The position numbers were made by a program, and so were the translations under genes. A stretch of 64,000 nt of DNA from Cynocephalus volans (lineage: Eukaryota > Chordata > Mammalia > Dermoptera > Cynocephalidae): NCBI RefSeq assembly GCF_027409185.1, contig NC_084463.1, forward strand, positions 162,603,869-162,667,868, written 5' to 3'. Shown piece by piece: positions 1 through 9,210 of this stretch; position 1 is the first letter of the stretch; the number at the start of each line of letters is the position of its first letter. The notes beneath the pieces were generated by a model. It ran no database searches. It was not told the DNA's origin and was given only the letters and a program-made list of their open reading frames with translations.

Positions 1-19
1 AGGCTCAGAGATGAGAGAA

Positions 20-468
20 CAACTCCAAATCATCTTTTATTTATATAAAAAGGGCATATTTAGCAAAAGACACTGAGAAAAGAGTCACTATGGTCCATGA
101 GACCAGGCAGGAAAGTACAGGCCTTCTAAGCCCCTGCTAGGCGAGAAGGAGGCCTGTGACAGTGGCGAGAAGTGCTGGGGAAGTGCTGAATGGTGGGGGC
201 CGCAGGAGGGAGAAGGCTCCAGCTGGATCAACACTCTTGGCAGGTCATGGGTGGGACTCACAGTGACCTCACTGCTAACTCTTATAGGGGGCAGTCAGTG
301 TTGACGACTGGAGTGAGATCCGCCCCCTGGTTCCTGGAGGGCACCCAGCAAGGGACACAGGACAGGAAGCCCAGGATGGTTAGTGCAACTCAGGGCGAAG
401 GCCAGGGAGAAGCAGGTGCTCTGCAGTGGCCCAGAAAGGTCCAGACGCTGAAGCTGAGGCGCTTCCTG
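20..468 (-). other. CDK2AP2: CDK2AP2 3' UTR and poly(A) signal
   Basis: Downstream of the stop codon the minus strand runs without repeats to an AATAAA at 36-41 (read on the minus strand). Cleavage is expected 10-25 nt further, near position 15-25, so the window begins almost exactly at the gene's 3' end. The UTR end is inferred from the signal only. Confidence 0.75.
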
Positions 469-1623
469 TTACGTGCGGGCGTTCCGCTCTGTCTCTGCCA
501 GGCACTCTCTGACTAGGGCCCGGGCATGGATGATGCCTGGGGTGAGGGTGAGATGAGGATGGGGAAATAACATACAGGGTCTCAGCGACCTCCACAGCTC
601 CACCCTTACCCTCCAGGGGAAGAAACTTCCCTCCCCACTCGCTTTCCTTTCAGCAAGAACAACTCAAATCTAATGAGGGGCTATGTGAGATCAGAAGTTT
701 GGCTAATGAACTCAAATTTGCCCTGTTGAAATACAAATTCACAGGTTCTTCCCTGGAAATCGATGCAATTCAATTCAAAGCACCTCTCTGGGCAATGATG
801 CTGGCCCTAGTCTAGGCTTGGCATCAGGCCTGCAGAAGGCCTTCCTTCCCTAATGAAGGACTTCCCAGTTCCAGTATCCTGAGCAGGGCGGGCCTGGACT
901 CACTTACCTCTCTTTAGACGCTCCATGGCGCTCTTGCTGCCAGCATAGGTGGGCCGGATCTCTTTGCCCATCTCCTCTATGACCGACAGCAGGTCTGTGT
1001 AGGTGCTCTGGGAGCCCTGGGCGCCAGGTGGCTTCATTGCCTATGTCAAAAGAGAACAGGCAGTGAGCTCAGGCCTCGGGGGAGCGGGGCATCTAGTCCC
1101 CATCCATAAGCAAGCCCTTGGCCCCACTCACCTGCACATAGCCCATGGAGGGCGGTCCGAAGTCGTTAAACAGTGGCCTGAAAGGGGCAGCAGCCCCTGG
1201 CACCGAGCCTGACGGCGATGGAACACTTCCGGCTGCAACAGGCGCGAGTAAGAGGTCAGCGCGGGGCAGGGACGCCTCCTCCCAGCTTTCCAAGCCCGGG
1301 ACGGGTTCGCCCGATTCCCTCCAAAGGGAAGCTTCATTCCATGCCGATCAACTTCAGGGACAAACCCCTCCCCCTGCGCTCCACCTACACACCCTTACGT
1401 GACCACGCCCACTTCACAGGCCAGCAAACTGAGGCTCAGGGAGGGTAGGCGGCAGGCCCAGTACTGCAGAACTCAGGCCGTCTTCTCTGCGCGACCTCGA
1501 ACCGCCCGGGCAGGCGAGCAGGGGTGGAGCTGGATCCTCACCTGTAGGGACCGGGGTGCCCGGCCCAGGAGTGCTGGAGCCCGGGGTGCTGCTGGGGGCG
1601 GGGGCGATGGGTTTGTAGGACAT
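469..1623 (-). CDS. CDK2AP2: CDK2AP2 (DOC-1-related), four coding exons, complete
   Basis: Coding exons on the minus strand are 1542-1623, 1132-1232, 908-1040 and 469-536. They join in phase to 384 nt (127 aa plus stop), with GT/AG at every junction. Exon 1 gives the Pro/Ser/Thr-rich start [15 protein letters not shown]. Exon 2 gives [17 protein letters not shown]. Exon 3 gives [18 protein letters not shown], the conserved DOC-1 core. Exon 4 ends [14 protein letters not shown] recognise this as CDK2-associated protein 2, about 126 aa in human. The family binds CDK2, pairs with CDK2AP1 and belongs to the NuRD chromatin complex; it acts in the nucleus and in cell-cycle control. The exon 2 acceptor I chose adds one Ala before GSVPSPSG. 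The frame stays open upstream to an ATG at 1717-1719, so an N-terminal extension is possible, but the MSYKP start is the family start. Very confident of identity. Confidence 0.97.
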
Positions 1624-1700
1624 CCCCAACTCCTGGGTGCGGCGGACGCCAGGCGGCCGCTCCTCGGGGGTTGGCTGCCGGGCCTCCCAGCCGCGCTCTG

Positions 1701-1926
1701 ATTGGCAAGCGGGCAGCACGCCCCTGGTAAATAGATCTCTGGCCGGAAGGGCGGGCGGGCACGACGCTCCCTCACTCCCGATTGGCGCGCACAGCTGTCA
1801 CTCGAGCCTCCTTATTGGCTGAGACCTGCCCCAACAGGTCGCAACCGCTGCCGATTGGCCTCCGCCTTCCGGACCTCGCACCTGTCTGCTCCGGATTGGG
1901 CGGTGGCCGCTGCCCTCGGCAATTGG
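1701..1926 (-). promoter_or_regulatory. Array of six CCAAT boxes (NF-Y-type)
   Basis: ATTGG on the plus strand (CCAAT on the minus strand) occurs at 1701, 1781, 1814, 1854, 1895 and 1922, most within ATTGGC or ATTGGG. All six share one orientation, facing CDK2AP2. Start-to-start spacings are 80, 33, 40, 41 and 27 bp. Repeated same-orientation CCAAT boxes about three helical turns apart are typical of NF-Y-driven, often cell-cycle-regulated, TATA-less promoters. Binding itself is inferred. Confidence 0.8.
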
Positions 1927-2189
1927 CGAGTTCGCGGCCCGGGCCGGCGCGCTCTCAATCCGATTAGTCCCAAGACCGAGAGGCGGGGCTCGGAGCCTGG
2001 AGCTGGTCTGGGCTGCCGCGGGTCGTGCCGACGGGGTCTTCCCTGTGGCGGGCGCCGCAGTCACGCCTCCCTCGCGCTGCTTCGCGGGTCAGCTCCACGA
2101 CGCCCAGTCTCGGTCCAGCATGGGCTGCTGCAGCTGTCGCCGCCGCCGCGCGCGCCTTCACTTCGGCTCCGGATGCTGAGGACGCGGGG

Positions 2190-2340
2190 CTTTGACGTTC
2201 GCGGCCCCGCGCTTCACCCCCTGCGCTTTTACGTCACCTTTCACCGGTTCAACACCCTTTCCCCGAACTGCGCATGCGCCCGCCTAAGGCCTCCGCTGTT
2301 CCCATGGCAACGGGTCCCTCAAAACGTCATCGCCCGCGGC
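2190..2340. promoter_or_regulatory. Distal CpG-island block with CRE-, NRF1- and RFX-like motifs
   Basis: Visible motifs are TGACGTTC at 2194, ACGTCACC at 2231-2238, an NRF1-type TGCGCATGCGC at 2269-2279, CCATGGCAAC (RFX half-site-like) at 2302-2311 and ACGTCATCG at 2323. They lie more than 550 bp upstream of the CDK2AP2 start codon. They could be an upstream part of the CDK2AP2 promoter or a separate, possibly divergent, initiation region. Motif matches only. Confidence 0.5.
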
Positions 2341-2460
2341 TCTTCCTCCAGATGGGCTCCTCCTCAGGTCCAGGCTGGCGTTAGGTCCAAGGACGACTTC
2401 AAAGACCCCTCAACCCGCACCCCCAAGGCCCCCCGACCCCGCCTCAGATGACAGTAGCCG

Positions 2461-3831
2461 GAAGGGCTAACCTTCCTTGAATACCTACTGTGTGCCCTGG
2501 GCCAAGCGGTGCGGACAAGGGCACCGGCTGGGTCAACTGACTGGGATCAACCCTCAGCACCCCACTAGCGATTTTCTTCTGGCCAAATGGCTCCTCTCAA
2601 CATGCCTCAGTTTCCCCATCTGCGAAATAGGGAAAGTAACAGTAACCCGCTCATAAGGTTGTTTTGAGTTACATGAACATTCATAAAGTGCTTATTGTTT
2701 CACCCCACTCTTTCCTATCCCGCTCCGGTGCTCCAAAGCCTTTCCTTTCCACCACCCAGTCCCCCCCAACCCTCATTTCTCACAAACTTAGATCTCAGAC
2801 CCTCCTCCACCCCTACTAATCTTTTCTCCCAGGCTCTTCCCCCAAACCTTTCTGCCCTTGTGTCCCCTTCGCTCTGTAGGTTTTATTCATCTTCAGGACA
2901 TTCGTTCATTCATTCACTCATCCAACAGGCATTTTCTGACTCCTTCCTCCACCGCAGGCCTCGTGCTGAAGGCGAGGATATGTAAATGAACTGCCGTGAC
3001 CTCTGTCCTCAAGGGGCTCCTAGTCTCTGGAGACAGGAAAGCAAAGGCATACGTAGCAGTAAGACAGTGGCCACAGTGGAGACCGGGTCAGGTGCATTGG
3101 AACTTTGAGGAGGGGGCCTGCCTGGGGACATCATAGACATCTTCCCAGTGGCATTTGAGAAGGTGGGGATGGGGTGGAAGAAAAGATGGAGGGTGGCACT
3201 GCAGGTGGAGGGACTGGCATGTGCAAAAGCGTGGACGTGTGAGAGAAGAGCACGTGTGTTTGGAGAACGAGTCATTTTTTCTCAGGAGGGTTCATTGGGA
3301 AGCAGGGCAGATCAGCAGAGACAACAGCAGGGGCAGGAGGGGAACCTCAGGAGCCCAGATGTGAGGAAGCTGAGCTGATCACTGTTTCCAGCGTTTCCCT
3401 GACTTCAGCCTTTCGGGAAGCTCTTTCATGAGTCTTGCCATCTATTTCATATTTCCTTTAAATCATCTCAAATAAAACCTCAAATATTTAAAAACCTCAA
3501 ATAAAAACGAAAAGCAATAATGTCCATTTACTCCTGTGCTCAATATACTCTGTTGTTTTTTTTAACACATATTCAAATTATACTACTGTTTTTGTTTGTT
3601 TTGGTGGTTGGCTGGTGTGGGGTATACTACTGTTAAAAATAAAAAGAGTTGATCTAGTCACCCAAGATCTTCCACTCCCTACCAGTGGCACTGAGGCTGC
3701 ACACTGGAGACGTCTGCTGTGGAGACGGGGTGAAGAGATACTGGGGCTACTCCTCTGTAGGGAACCCCCAAGTTCCCCCCCCGCCACTCCTCCTTCCAAA
3801 CTTTAGACCTTTTTACTGTCTCTGTTGCCTG
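2461..3831. other. Intergenic, no gene seen; MIR-like start
   Basis: About 2470-2690 resembles a minus-orientation MIR, with the phrase about CCTCAGTTTCCCCATCTG followed by a TTAC/CATAAAGTGC tail. The rest is unassigned intergenic DNA with an AT-rich stretch at 3470-3650. Short frames here have no recognisable product. Confidence 0.5.
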
Positions 3832-4198
3832 TTGTATTAGTCTGCCCTGGTGGACTAATACACAGACTGGGTGGCTTAAACAACAAAAATGTATTTTCTC
3901 ACAGTCTGAAATCAGGGTGCCAGCGTGGTTGGTTTCTGGTGAGGGCTCTCTTCCTGGCTTGTAGGTGGCTGCCTTCTGGCTGTACCCTCTTGTGGCTTTT
4001 TTCCTAGTTTCATGGAGAGAGAGAGAGAGCTCTCTGGTGTCTCTTCTTATAAGGACACTAATCTATCAGATCAGGGCCCCACCCTTATGACCTCATTTAA
4101 CTTTAAGTACTTCCTTGGAGGCCCAGCTGCAAATACCAACTGGAGGTTAGGGCTTTGGCATATGAATTTGGGGGGATGCAAACATTCAGTCCATAACA
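3832..4198 (-). mobile_element. MaLR LTR, MST/THE1-like, minus orientation
   Basis: Reads as the reverse complement of an MST/THE1-type LTR. It starts TGTTGTATTAGTC, contains the GACTGGGTGGCTTAAACAAC block near the LTR 3' end, the TATAAGGACACTAAT block and the GGGGGGATGCAAACATTCAG end. No internal region is attached, so this is probably a solo LTR. Confidence 0.8.
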
Positions 4199-4659
4199 CC
4201 TATGTTGGAGGAAGATGTATGCTTGGGAGGTGACCATGGGGCTGGACTAAAGCACTTTTAGGTGTTTTCCTCCTTCTTGGAGCAGTGGGGCTGTGGCAGG
4301 TGGAGCATAGAGTTCTCTGAGGGAGACTGAAAGTGACAACTGTGCCTATCCCACAGAGAGGACCCTGCCCTCTCAGCGGGGGTAAGATAAGAACAGTCCT
4401 CTGATGGAATGCTTCAGGGGCTCCCCTCTTCTCTCAGCCCTAGGGCTTGAAGCTCACCCCCCGGATTTTGGAGCCTTTCAGCATTACAGCCTCCATATCA
4501 GAAGTTGAAAAGTGGGTTCCACAGGCTCAATTCAGCCCACAGATGGTCTTGTTGGCCTGTCCAATGATTTAAATTAAAATTTTGTATTAGTGGCCAACTT
4601 TGTATTTCTGTACAATTCTTTCAACTTTGCCATATGATTGAAAAGTTTTATAATAAAAT
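4199..4659. other. Intergenic, no gene seen
   Basis: Unassigned sequence between the MaLR LTR and the L1 fragment. No coding signal, RNA gene or recognisable repeat found by eye. Confidence 0.4.
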
Positions 4660-5335
4660 GTTGAAAAATAAATGCATGAACACCAACGAGCTACCACTAT
4701 ACACTTGTTAGAATGGCTAAAATCCCAAAACTGGCAATACCAGCTACTAACAAGGTTGCAGAGCAACAGGAGCTCTCATCCACTGCTGCTGGGAATGCAG
4801 AATGGTACAGCCACATCGGAAGACAGTTCGGCGACTTCTTCCAAAAGTAAATAAACTCTTACCCTAGGAGCCAGCAGTTGTGTTCCTGGGCATTGACCCA
4901 ACTGATTTGAAAACTTATGTCCCCACGAAAACATGTGCATATGAATGCTTATAGCAGTATTAGAACCTCCGAAACTGGAAGCAACTGAGATGCCCTTCAA
5001 TAGGGGAATGGTGTATCCATGCAATGGAATGTTATTGAGCAATAAAGAAGGGAAATCACCTAACCAGCCATGAGAAGACACAGGTAAATCTTAAAGGCCA
5101 AGTGAAAGAAGCCAGTCTGAAAAGACGCATACTGTACAATTCCAATTGTATGACATTCTGGAAAAGGGAAAATCATATGGACATTTAACAGATTACTGGT
5201 GGCCAGGAGTAGTGGGGAGGGGGTAGGATTGAATACGTGAAGCCTAGGGCATCTTTTTTAGGGGAGTGAAACTATTGTATATGATACAGTAATAGTGAAT
5301 AGAGAACATTAAGCATTTGTCAACACGTAAACTTT
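4660..5335 (+). mobile_element. Old L1 3' fragment (end of ORF2 and 3' region)
   Basis: Matches the familiar end of mammalian L1, in order: GAGCTACCACTATACACTTGTTAGAATGGC-type text, CTGCTGCTGGGAATGCAGAATGGTACAGCC, the ATGTGCATATGAATG block, GCAATGGAATGTTATTGAGC and TGGTGGCCAGG. Reading frames are broken throughout. It is an old (L1M-type) copy. Confidence 0.8.
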
Positions 5336-5387
5336 ATTGATTTATTTTTATTTTTGGCAGCTGGCAGTCTTGGGGAACCAACACTTT

Positions 5388-5579
5388 TTTTTTTTCTTTT
5401 TTCTTTTCTATCTTTTTTGGCTTTGTGTGTGTGTGTATGGCTGGCTGGTATGGGTAACTGAACCTGTGACCTTAGTGTTACAAGGCTGTTCTCTACCAAC
5501 TGAACTAACTGGCCAACCCCTAAACCCTTGGCCTTGGTGTTACAAGGCCTCTAACCAACTGAGCTATCTGGCCAGCCCT
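5388..5579 (-). mobile_element. tRNA-Ile-derived SINE, two tRNA-like units, minus orientation
   Basis: A T-rich tract at 5386-5420 (the poly(A) tail read in reverse) is followed by two reverse-complement tRNA-Ile-like units, at about 5430-5516 and 5520-5579. Each ends in a CCAACTGA(A/G)CTA(A/T)CTGGCCA phrase, the reversed box A end of the SINE. Diverged copy. Confidence 0.75.
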
Positions 5580-5671
5580 GCGAGTAAACTTTAATTATGC
5601 AAAAGAATAATAATAATAATTTAGAAGGTTGGTTGACCCCAGGATGGAAGGAACAATGTGACCAAGGTATG

Positions 5672-6231
5672 TGTAGAGCTAGGGCTGGGTCTGGAGCTCA
5701 CAGACCCCTCAAGCCTGTTCACAAACCCTTCACATGCAGGTCTACGAGCTAGGTAACAGGAAAAGGTCCTTGGAGCCTTGGTTGAAGAAAGAATAGTCTT
5801 TACTCAGCACCCACACGTCTAAGAGCTAGGCAGTCCAAAGAGAACTGAGCAGCTGCCAGCAAAGTAAATATGCTCTGTTTTTATTTTTCATTTTTATTTA
5901 TTTATTTTTTTTAAAAGATGACCGATAAGGGGATCTCAACCCTTGGCTTGGTGTTGTGAGCACCACACTCAGCCAGTGAGCCAACCAGCCATCCCTATAT
6001 AGGATCTGAACCCGTGGCCTTGGAAACATGCTCTATTTTTAGACATGAGCTCTGCCAAGCCTCTGCTTCACACACTGAAGAACACATGAATAGCAATAAA
6101 CTAAAAAGATACAGGGACGTGCATGTGCACTAACTGCACCCCCACGCAACTTGTTTACAAAGAATGTGCTGCAACACCCCCAACTGGATGGAGGCGAGGG
6201 GGCCTGACCAAACTACACCATTTTCCTCACA
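5672..6231 (-). mobile_element. Solo LTR of the gag-pro ERV family, 5-bp TSD GTATG
   Basis: Runs from TGTAGAGCTAGGGCTGGGTC to TTTTCCTCACA on the plus strand and is flanked by GTATG at 5667-5671 and 6232-6236. It is the same LTR as 9211-9675, where gag and pro are attached on the minus strand, so orientation is taken from that copy. A dimer SINE interrupts it at about 5885-6026. Both ends and the TSD are intact, so it arose by LTR-LTR recombination after integration. Confidence 0.85.
5885..6026 (-). mobile_element. Dimer tRNA-Ile SINE inside the solo LTR
   Basis: Reads poly(T), GATGACCGATAAGGGGATC, the reversed second unit, then CCATCCCTATATAGGATC and CCGTGGCCTTGG, stopping short of the dimer 5' end. 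The flanks ATGCTCTGTTTTTA (before) and ATGCTCTATTTTTA (after) form the TSD, so the copy was 5'-truncated on insertion. Confidence 0.8.
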
Positions 6232-6889
6232 GTATGTGGCTGTCTTACAAATGTACAAAACAACCTTACCATAGGGGACGGGGGAGTAGGTGCTGACCTG
6301 GAAAGGAGTGGAGTCTGGAGGACTAAAGGCAGAAGAAGCTGTACACGAGCACTGTGCTCTAGGTGATAGGGTGGCTTCCCACAGGAGTGTGGGCTGACAA
6401 TTCTGAAACCACTACACACGTACACTGGAGCTGGACAATTGGGCAAATGGAGGGTGAATGGTGGAGTCGGGCTTCTCAAAGCTGGAATGAGAAGATATAG
6501 ACAAGCAAGGAGAGAGGCTGGAATGATCCGCGTGGTACTGGATTGGAGTTGGAGCCTCCAGTATGAACTCATGTGTAGCTTAATACACATCCGGTTGCTT
6601 ACATACAGAAATGTTTACAAATGTATATACGCACAGGTACATACATAAAGCTCCTTGCTCTGCTGGCTGAGAGGGACTAGAAGCAAACTCCCTCCGCCCC
6701 TTCCAGTAGCAACAAGCAACCTAGTACCCAGATCTGGGTTTCTAATACCGTTCTCAAGTAAAATGGAGTAGGGCTTCTTGGAGAAATGGCTGATTCTAGG
6801 ACCGGGTCAGGAAATATTCAAGGTGATCCACTTGCAGGCAGTGCTATGGGTTGAATGTGTCCCCCCCAAAATTCATGTGTTGGAAACTT

Positions 6890-7115
6890 TTTTTTATTGA
6901 AATATAATTAATTGCACATACCTCCGGGATACAGCGTTGAGTAATAATACCTGTGTGCAATAAGTGATGCTCAAATCAGGATAATTAGAATCTTCAGTAT
7001 TACGCAATGTAATCATTTTTTGTGGCCCTTTAACTGATTTCTCGCCATCTCCCCCCGCCCCCAACCCTTTTCCACTTCTAGTAGCCTCAGTTCTGTTCTC
7101 TCTTTTTGAAAGTTC
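6890..7115 (-). mobile_element. 5'-truncated L1 3' end with 16-bp TSD
   Basis: A T run at 6888-6896 starts a reverse-oriented L1 3' UTR segment. CATGTGTTGGAAACTT is present on both sides (6874-6889 and 7116-7131), a perfect 16-bp target duplication of the host LTR. The insert itself has no coding sequence. Confidence 0.8.
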
Positions 7116-7179
7116 CATGTGTTGGAAACTTGATCACAGGGTGGGAAATCCGATTATGGCATTTGAAAGGTGGAAACTT

Positions 7180-7279
7180 GGGCTGGCCAGTTAGCTCAGT
7201 TGGTTAGAATGTGGTGTTATAATACCAAGGTCAAGGATTCAGATCCCTGTACTGGCCAGCCACCAAAAAATAAATAAAT
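7180..7279 (+). mobile_element. Monomer tRNA-Ile SINE
   Basis: GGCTGGCCAGTTAGCTCAGTTGGTTAGA is close to the 5' half of tRNA-Ile. It is followed by a CAAGGATTCAGATCC box B region, a CCAGCCACC end and an A-rich tail. Inserted in the MaLR LTR. Confidence 0.85.
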
Positions 7280-7439
7280 CGATAAAGTGAACCTTTAAGA
7301 GGTGATTGGATTGTGAGGACTATGCTCTCCTGAATGGGTTAGTCCATTTATGGCGTAATGGCTAATGGTTTAAAGGGTTATCAGGGAGTAGACTGGTGGC
7401 TTTATAAGGAGAGCGAGTGTAGAGCTAGGGCTGGGTCAT

Positions 7440-7836
7440 GTTTAGCATCTCCTCGTAACACAGGCTTTAAGGTCCATATCTGCAGCCTAAACTCTCCAAC
7501 TGTTGTTTGCAGGTGCAAACCATAAAGTACATCCATGCCCAAGATGTACTCAGCTACTGGGGACATATATACAGTATATACACGAGGGGGTAATCTTCCT
7601 ATGCCCAATGGCAATGACGCAGCTTTGACCTCAGTAGTGTGTCCTCCATAGCCATCTATACGAACTGTGGCCCCTGGAAACTTACCTGGATTGCCATATA
7701 TCAGGCTACATTCTGTGCCTGTATTCACCAACGCCAAAACACGCTGCACATTAGTCCTTGACCAGTTTATTGCCAATTCAACATGAGGCCTCCGGTCCTC
7801 ATCTGCCCCCAAAAGACGAGCACCTTGGCCTGCTCC
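7440..7836 (-). pseudogene. Retroviral protease (pro) remnant
   Basis: Retropepsin-like domain of the deleted ERV. It starts just after the UAG that ends gag, in the same frame. The active-site region reads ALVNTGTECSLIYG, where the family has a catalytic Asp in D-T/S-G; the Asp is Asn here, so the enzyme would be dead. A YILGMDVLYG segment matches the conserved C-terminal ILG block of retropepsins. Sequence stops within pol at the deletion junction with the LTR stub. Confidence 0.85.
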
Positions 7837-8808
7837 CTAGTCAAAATGGAACATTTCATCCGCCTCCTCGGGAGCAACCAAGAAATACTTTAAGACCACT
7901 GAGCGCACTTTGCTACCTGTTTCTGGACGTTTAGTGAAACGTTGTTCAGGGCACAATTGCTGCCACAAGGAAAACAGGAACGCATTTGGCTGCTGGTCAA
8001 TATTCTTGCTATCAACCCCTGCTGCAAGCAAGTCAAGCCACATCTGCTTACGGCTAGTCTTGCTTGGTCCCCTCAGGATAAGATCCTGAGCATTTCTTGG
8101 GGGTTGGGTCATAGCCACCTTTTGGACCCCTTTTGCTTGTCTTTTCTCCTCTACTTCACCCAGGCTAGCTATCATGGTCATTACCTCATGTATAGGATCA
8201 TCAATGTATGGGGCCAGTATGGCCATCAGTGACCCAAAGGACATTGACGAGGCATTTTGCAGCACTATGTCTCTCATGCTGCCTGTAAAACTTTCATCAT
8301 CTGGGCCACGAGTGTTCACATTAAACCTGGACTGCTGCATCCCCAGTTCTCAAATGATTTGGACCAACTCAGCATATGTTTGCCATTTACTCACAGTCTT
8401 GGGCAGTTCTCCAGCACTTGCCCACCCAGTTCGAGTAGCTGCACTCACCCATTCCATTAAGGAGTGATTACCTGGGCCTTGTGCATATCTACGGCTATTC
8501 TGTAGCTGCTGCCTCAGGGACAGGTGCATGGTGATGGAGGCTAACTTCTCCATCTCCTCACCAGAGCACATCACACTACCCACCCCTAGGTCCCATAACC
8601 GCAGCAGCCAAGCAGCCAGGGGCTCCCCCTGTTTTTGCCGAAACTGTCTCCCCAAGTCAACTAATTCAACCTGGGTATACAGGACATAGGTGGTAAATTG
8701 GGTCACCTGTGGACGGCCAACTGATTGTCCGCCCGGTCCCATAGGCTGCTCGTGCTTCATTTTCTGATGCACAACAGGTACTGGCTGGAGACACACGGTC
8801 TCCCCCAA
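7837..8808 (-). pseudogene. Retroviral gag remnant, one internal UGA
   Basis: Frames 8353-8808 and 7840-8340 are the same frame, broken by a UGA at 8350-8352. The first part has a capsid-like region (FRQKQGEPLAAWLLRLWDLG; MEKLASITMHLSLRQQLQN). The second ends about 14 residues after a SVVLKYFLVAPEEADEM segment, at the UAG that separates it from pro. I do not see a clear CCHC zinc knuckle. The product would be cytosolic virion structural protein; it is not expressible intact. Identification as gag rests on position before pro and on the shared frame. Confidence 0.75.
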
Positions 8809-9210
8809 CTCACCACTGGTTTTTCATCCTCCCTGGTGTGAGAGGCAGGAGTGGCCAGTCGCTGCATGTCATCCTCCAGGACAATCATCAGCGCTTCCAA
8901 CAACTCTGCTTTCCACTTCAAATCTCGATCAGCTTGCAGCATAGTGAGCAGTAGCCAGGCCCTGATCAGCAGAAAAGTGGCCACCGGGCACCACACGCTC
9001 AACGACAGCCACCCTTCCTCCCCCTCCCAAGGGGCTCTCTGCGGTGGTGCCTGGTCTATGCTGCCTTGCAGTACGGCGAGCAGCAACCAGATCCCGGTCA
9101 ACAGGAAAGAGGCCATAGGGCAGAGCATATTCAAGAGTAGCCACATTTCCTCCTTCTTCCAGTGGCTTTTGGCTCCTGTACTTGCTCATAATCCTGCCGA
9201 CTATGCCAAT
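8809..9210 (-). pseudogene. ERV leader and N-terminal gag region with internal direct repeat
   Basis: Between the 5' LTR and the gag frame the coding signal moves to another frame (8811-9146), with WKAELLEALMIVLEDDMQRL just before the shift, so a frameshift near 8810 is likely. Segments at about 8943-8985 and 9068-9112 are diverged direct repeats about 125 bp apart. The primer-binding site should begin near 9210 next to the LTR; I could not assign its tRNA. Confidence 0.55.

Larger units (their letters stand above)
1200..2460. promoter_or_regulatory. CpG island covering CDK2AP2 exons 1-2 and promoter
   Basis: The stretch is rich in G, C and undepleted CpG, unlike the rest of the window. It covers the first two CDK2AP2 exons and about 800 bp upstream. 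The minus-strand promoter should lie between about 1640 and 1950, where CCAAT boxes cluster. A second motif-rich block lies at 2190-2340. No TATA box is obvious, as expected for a housekeeping-type promoter. The long plus-strand frame across 1855-2451 is a by-product of high GC. Confidence 0.85.

Noticed and set aside
1855-2451. 198-codon open frame on the plus strand in the CpG island
   Set aside because: GC-rich promoter DNA gives long chance frames; composition is Arg/Pro/Ser-rich, there is no domain, and it overlaps the CDK2AP2 promoter motifs.
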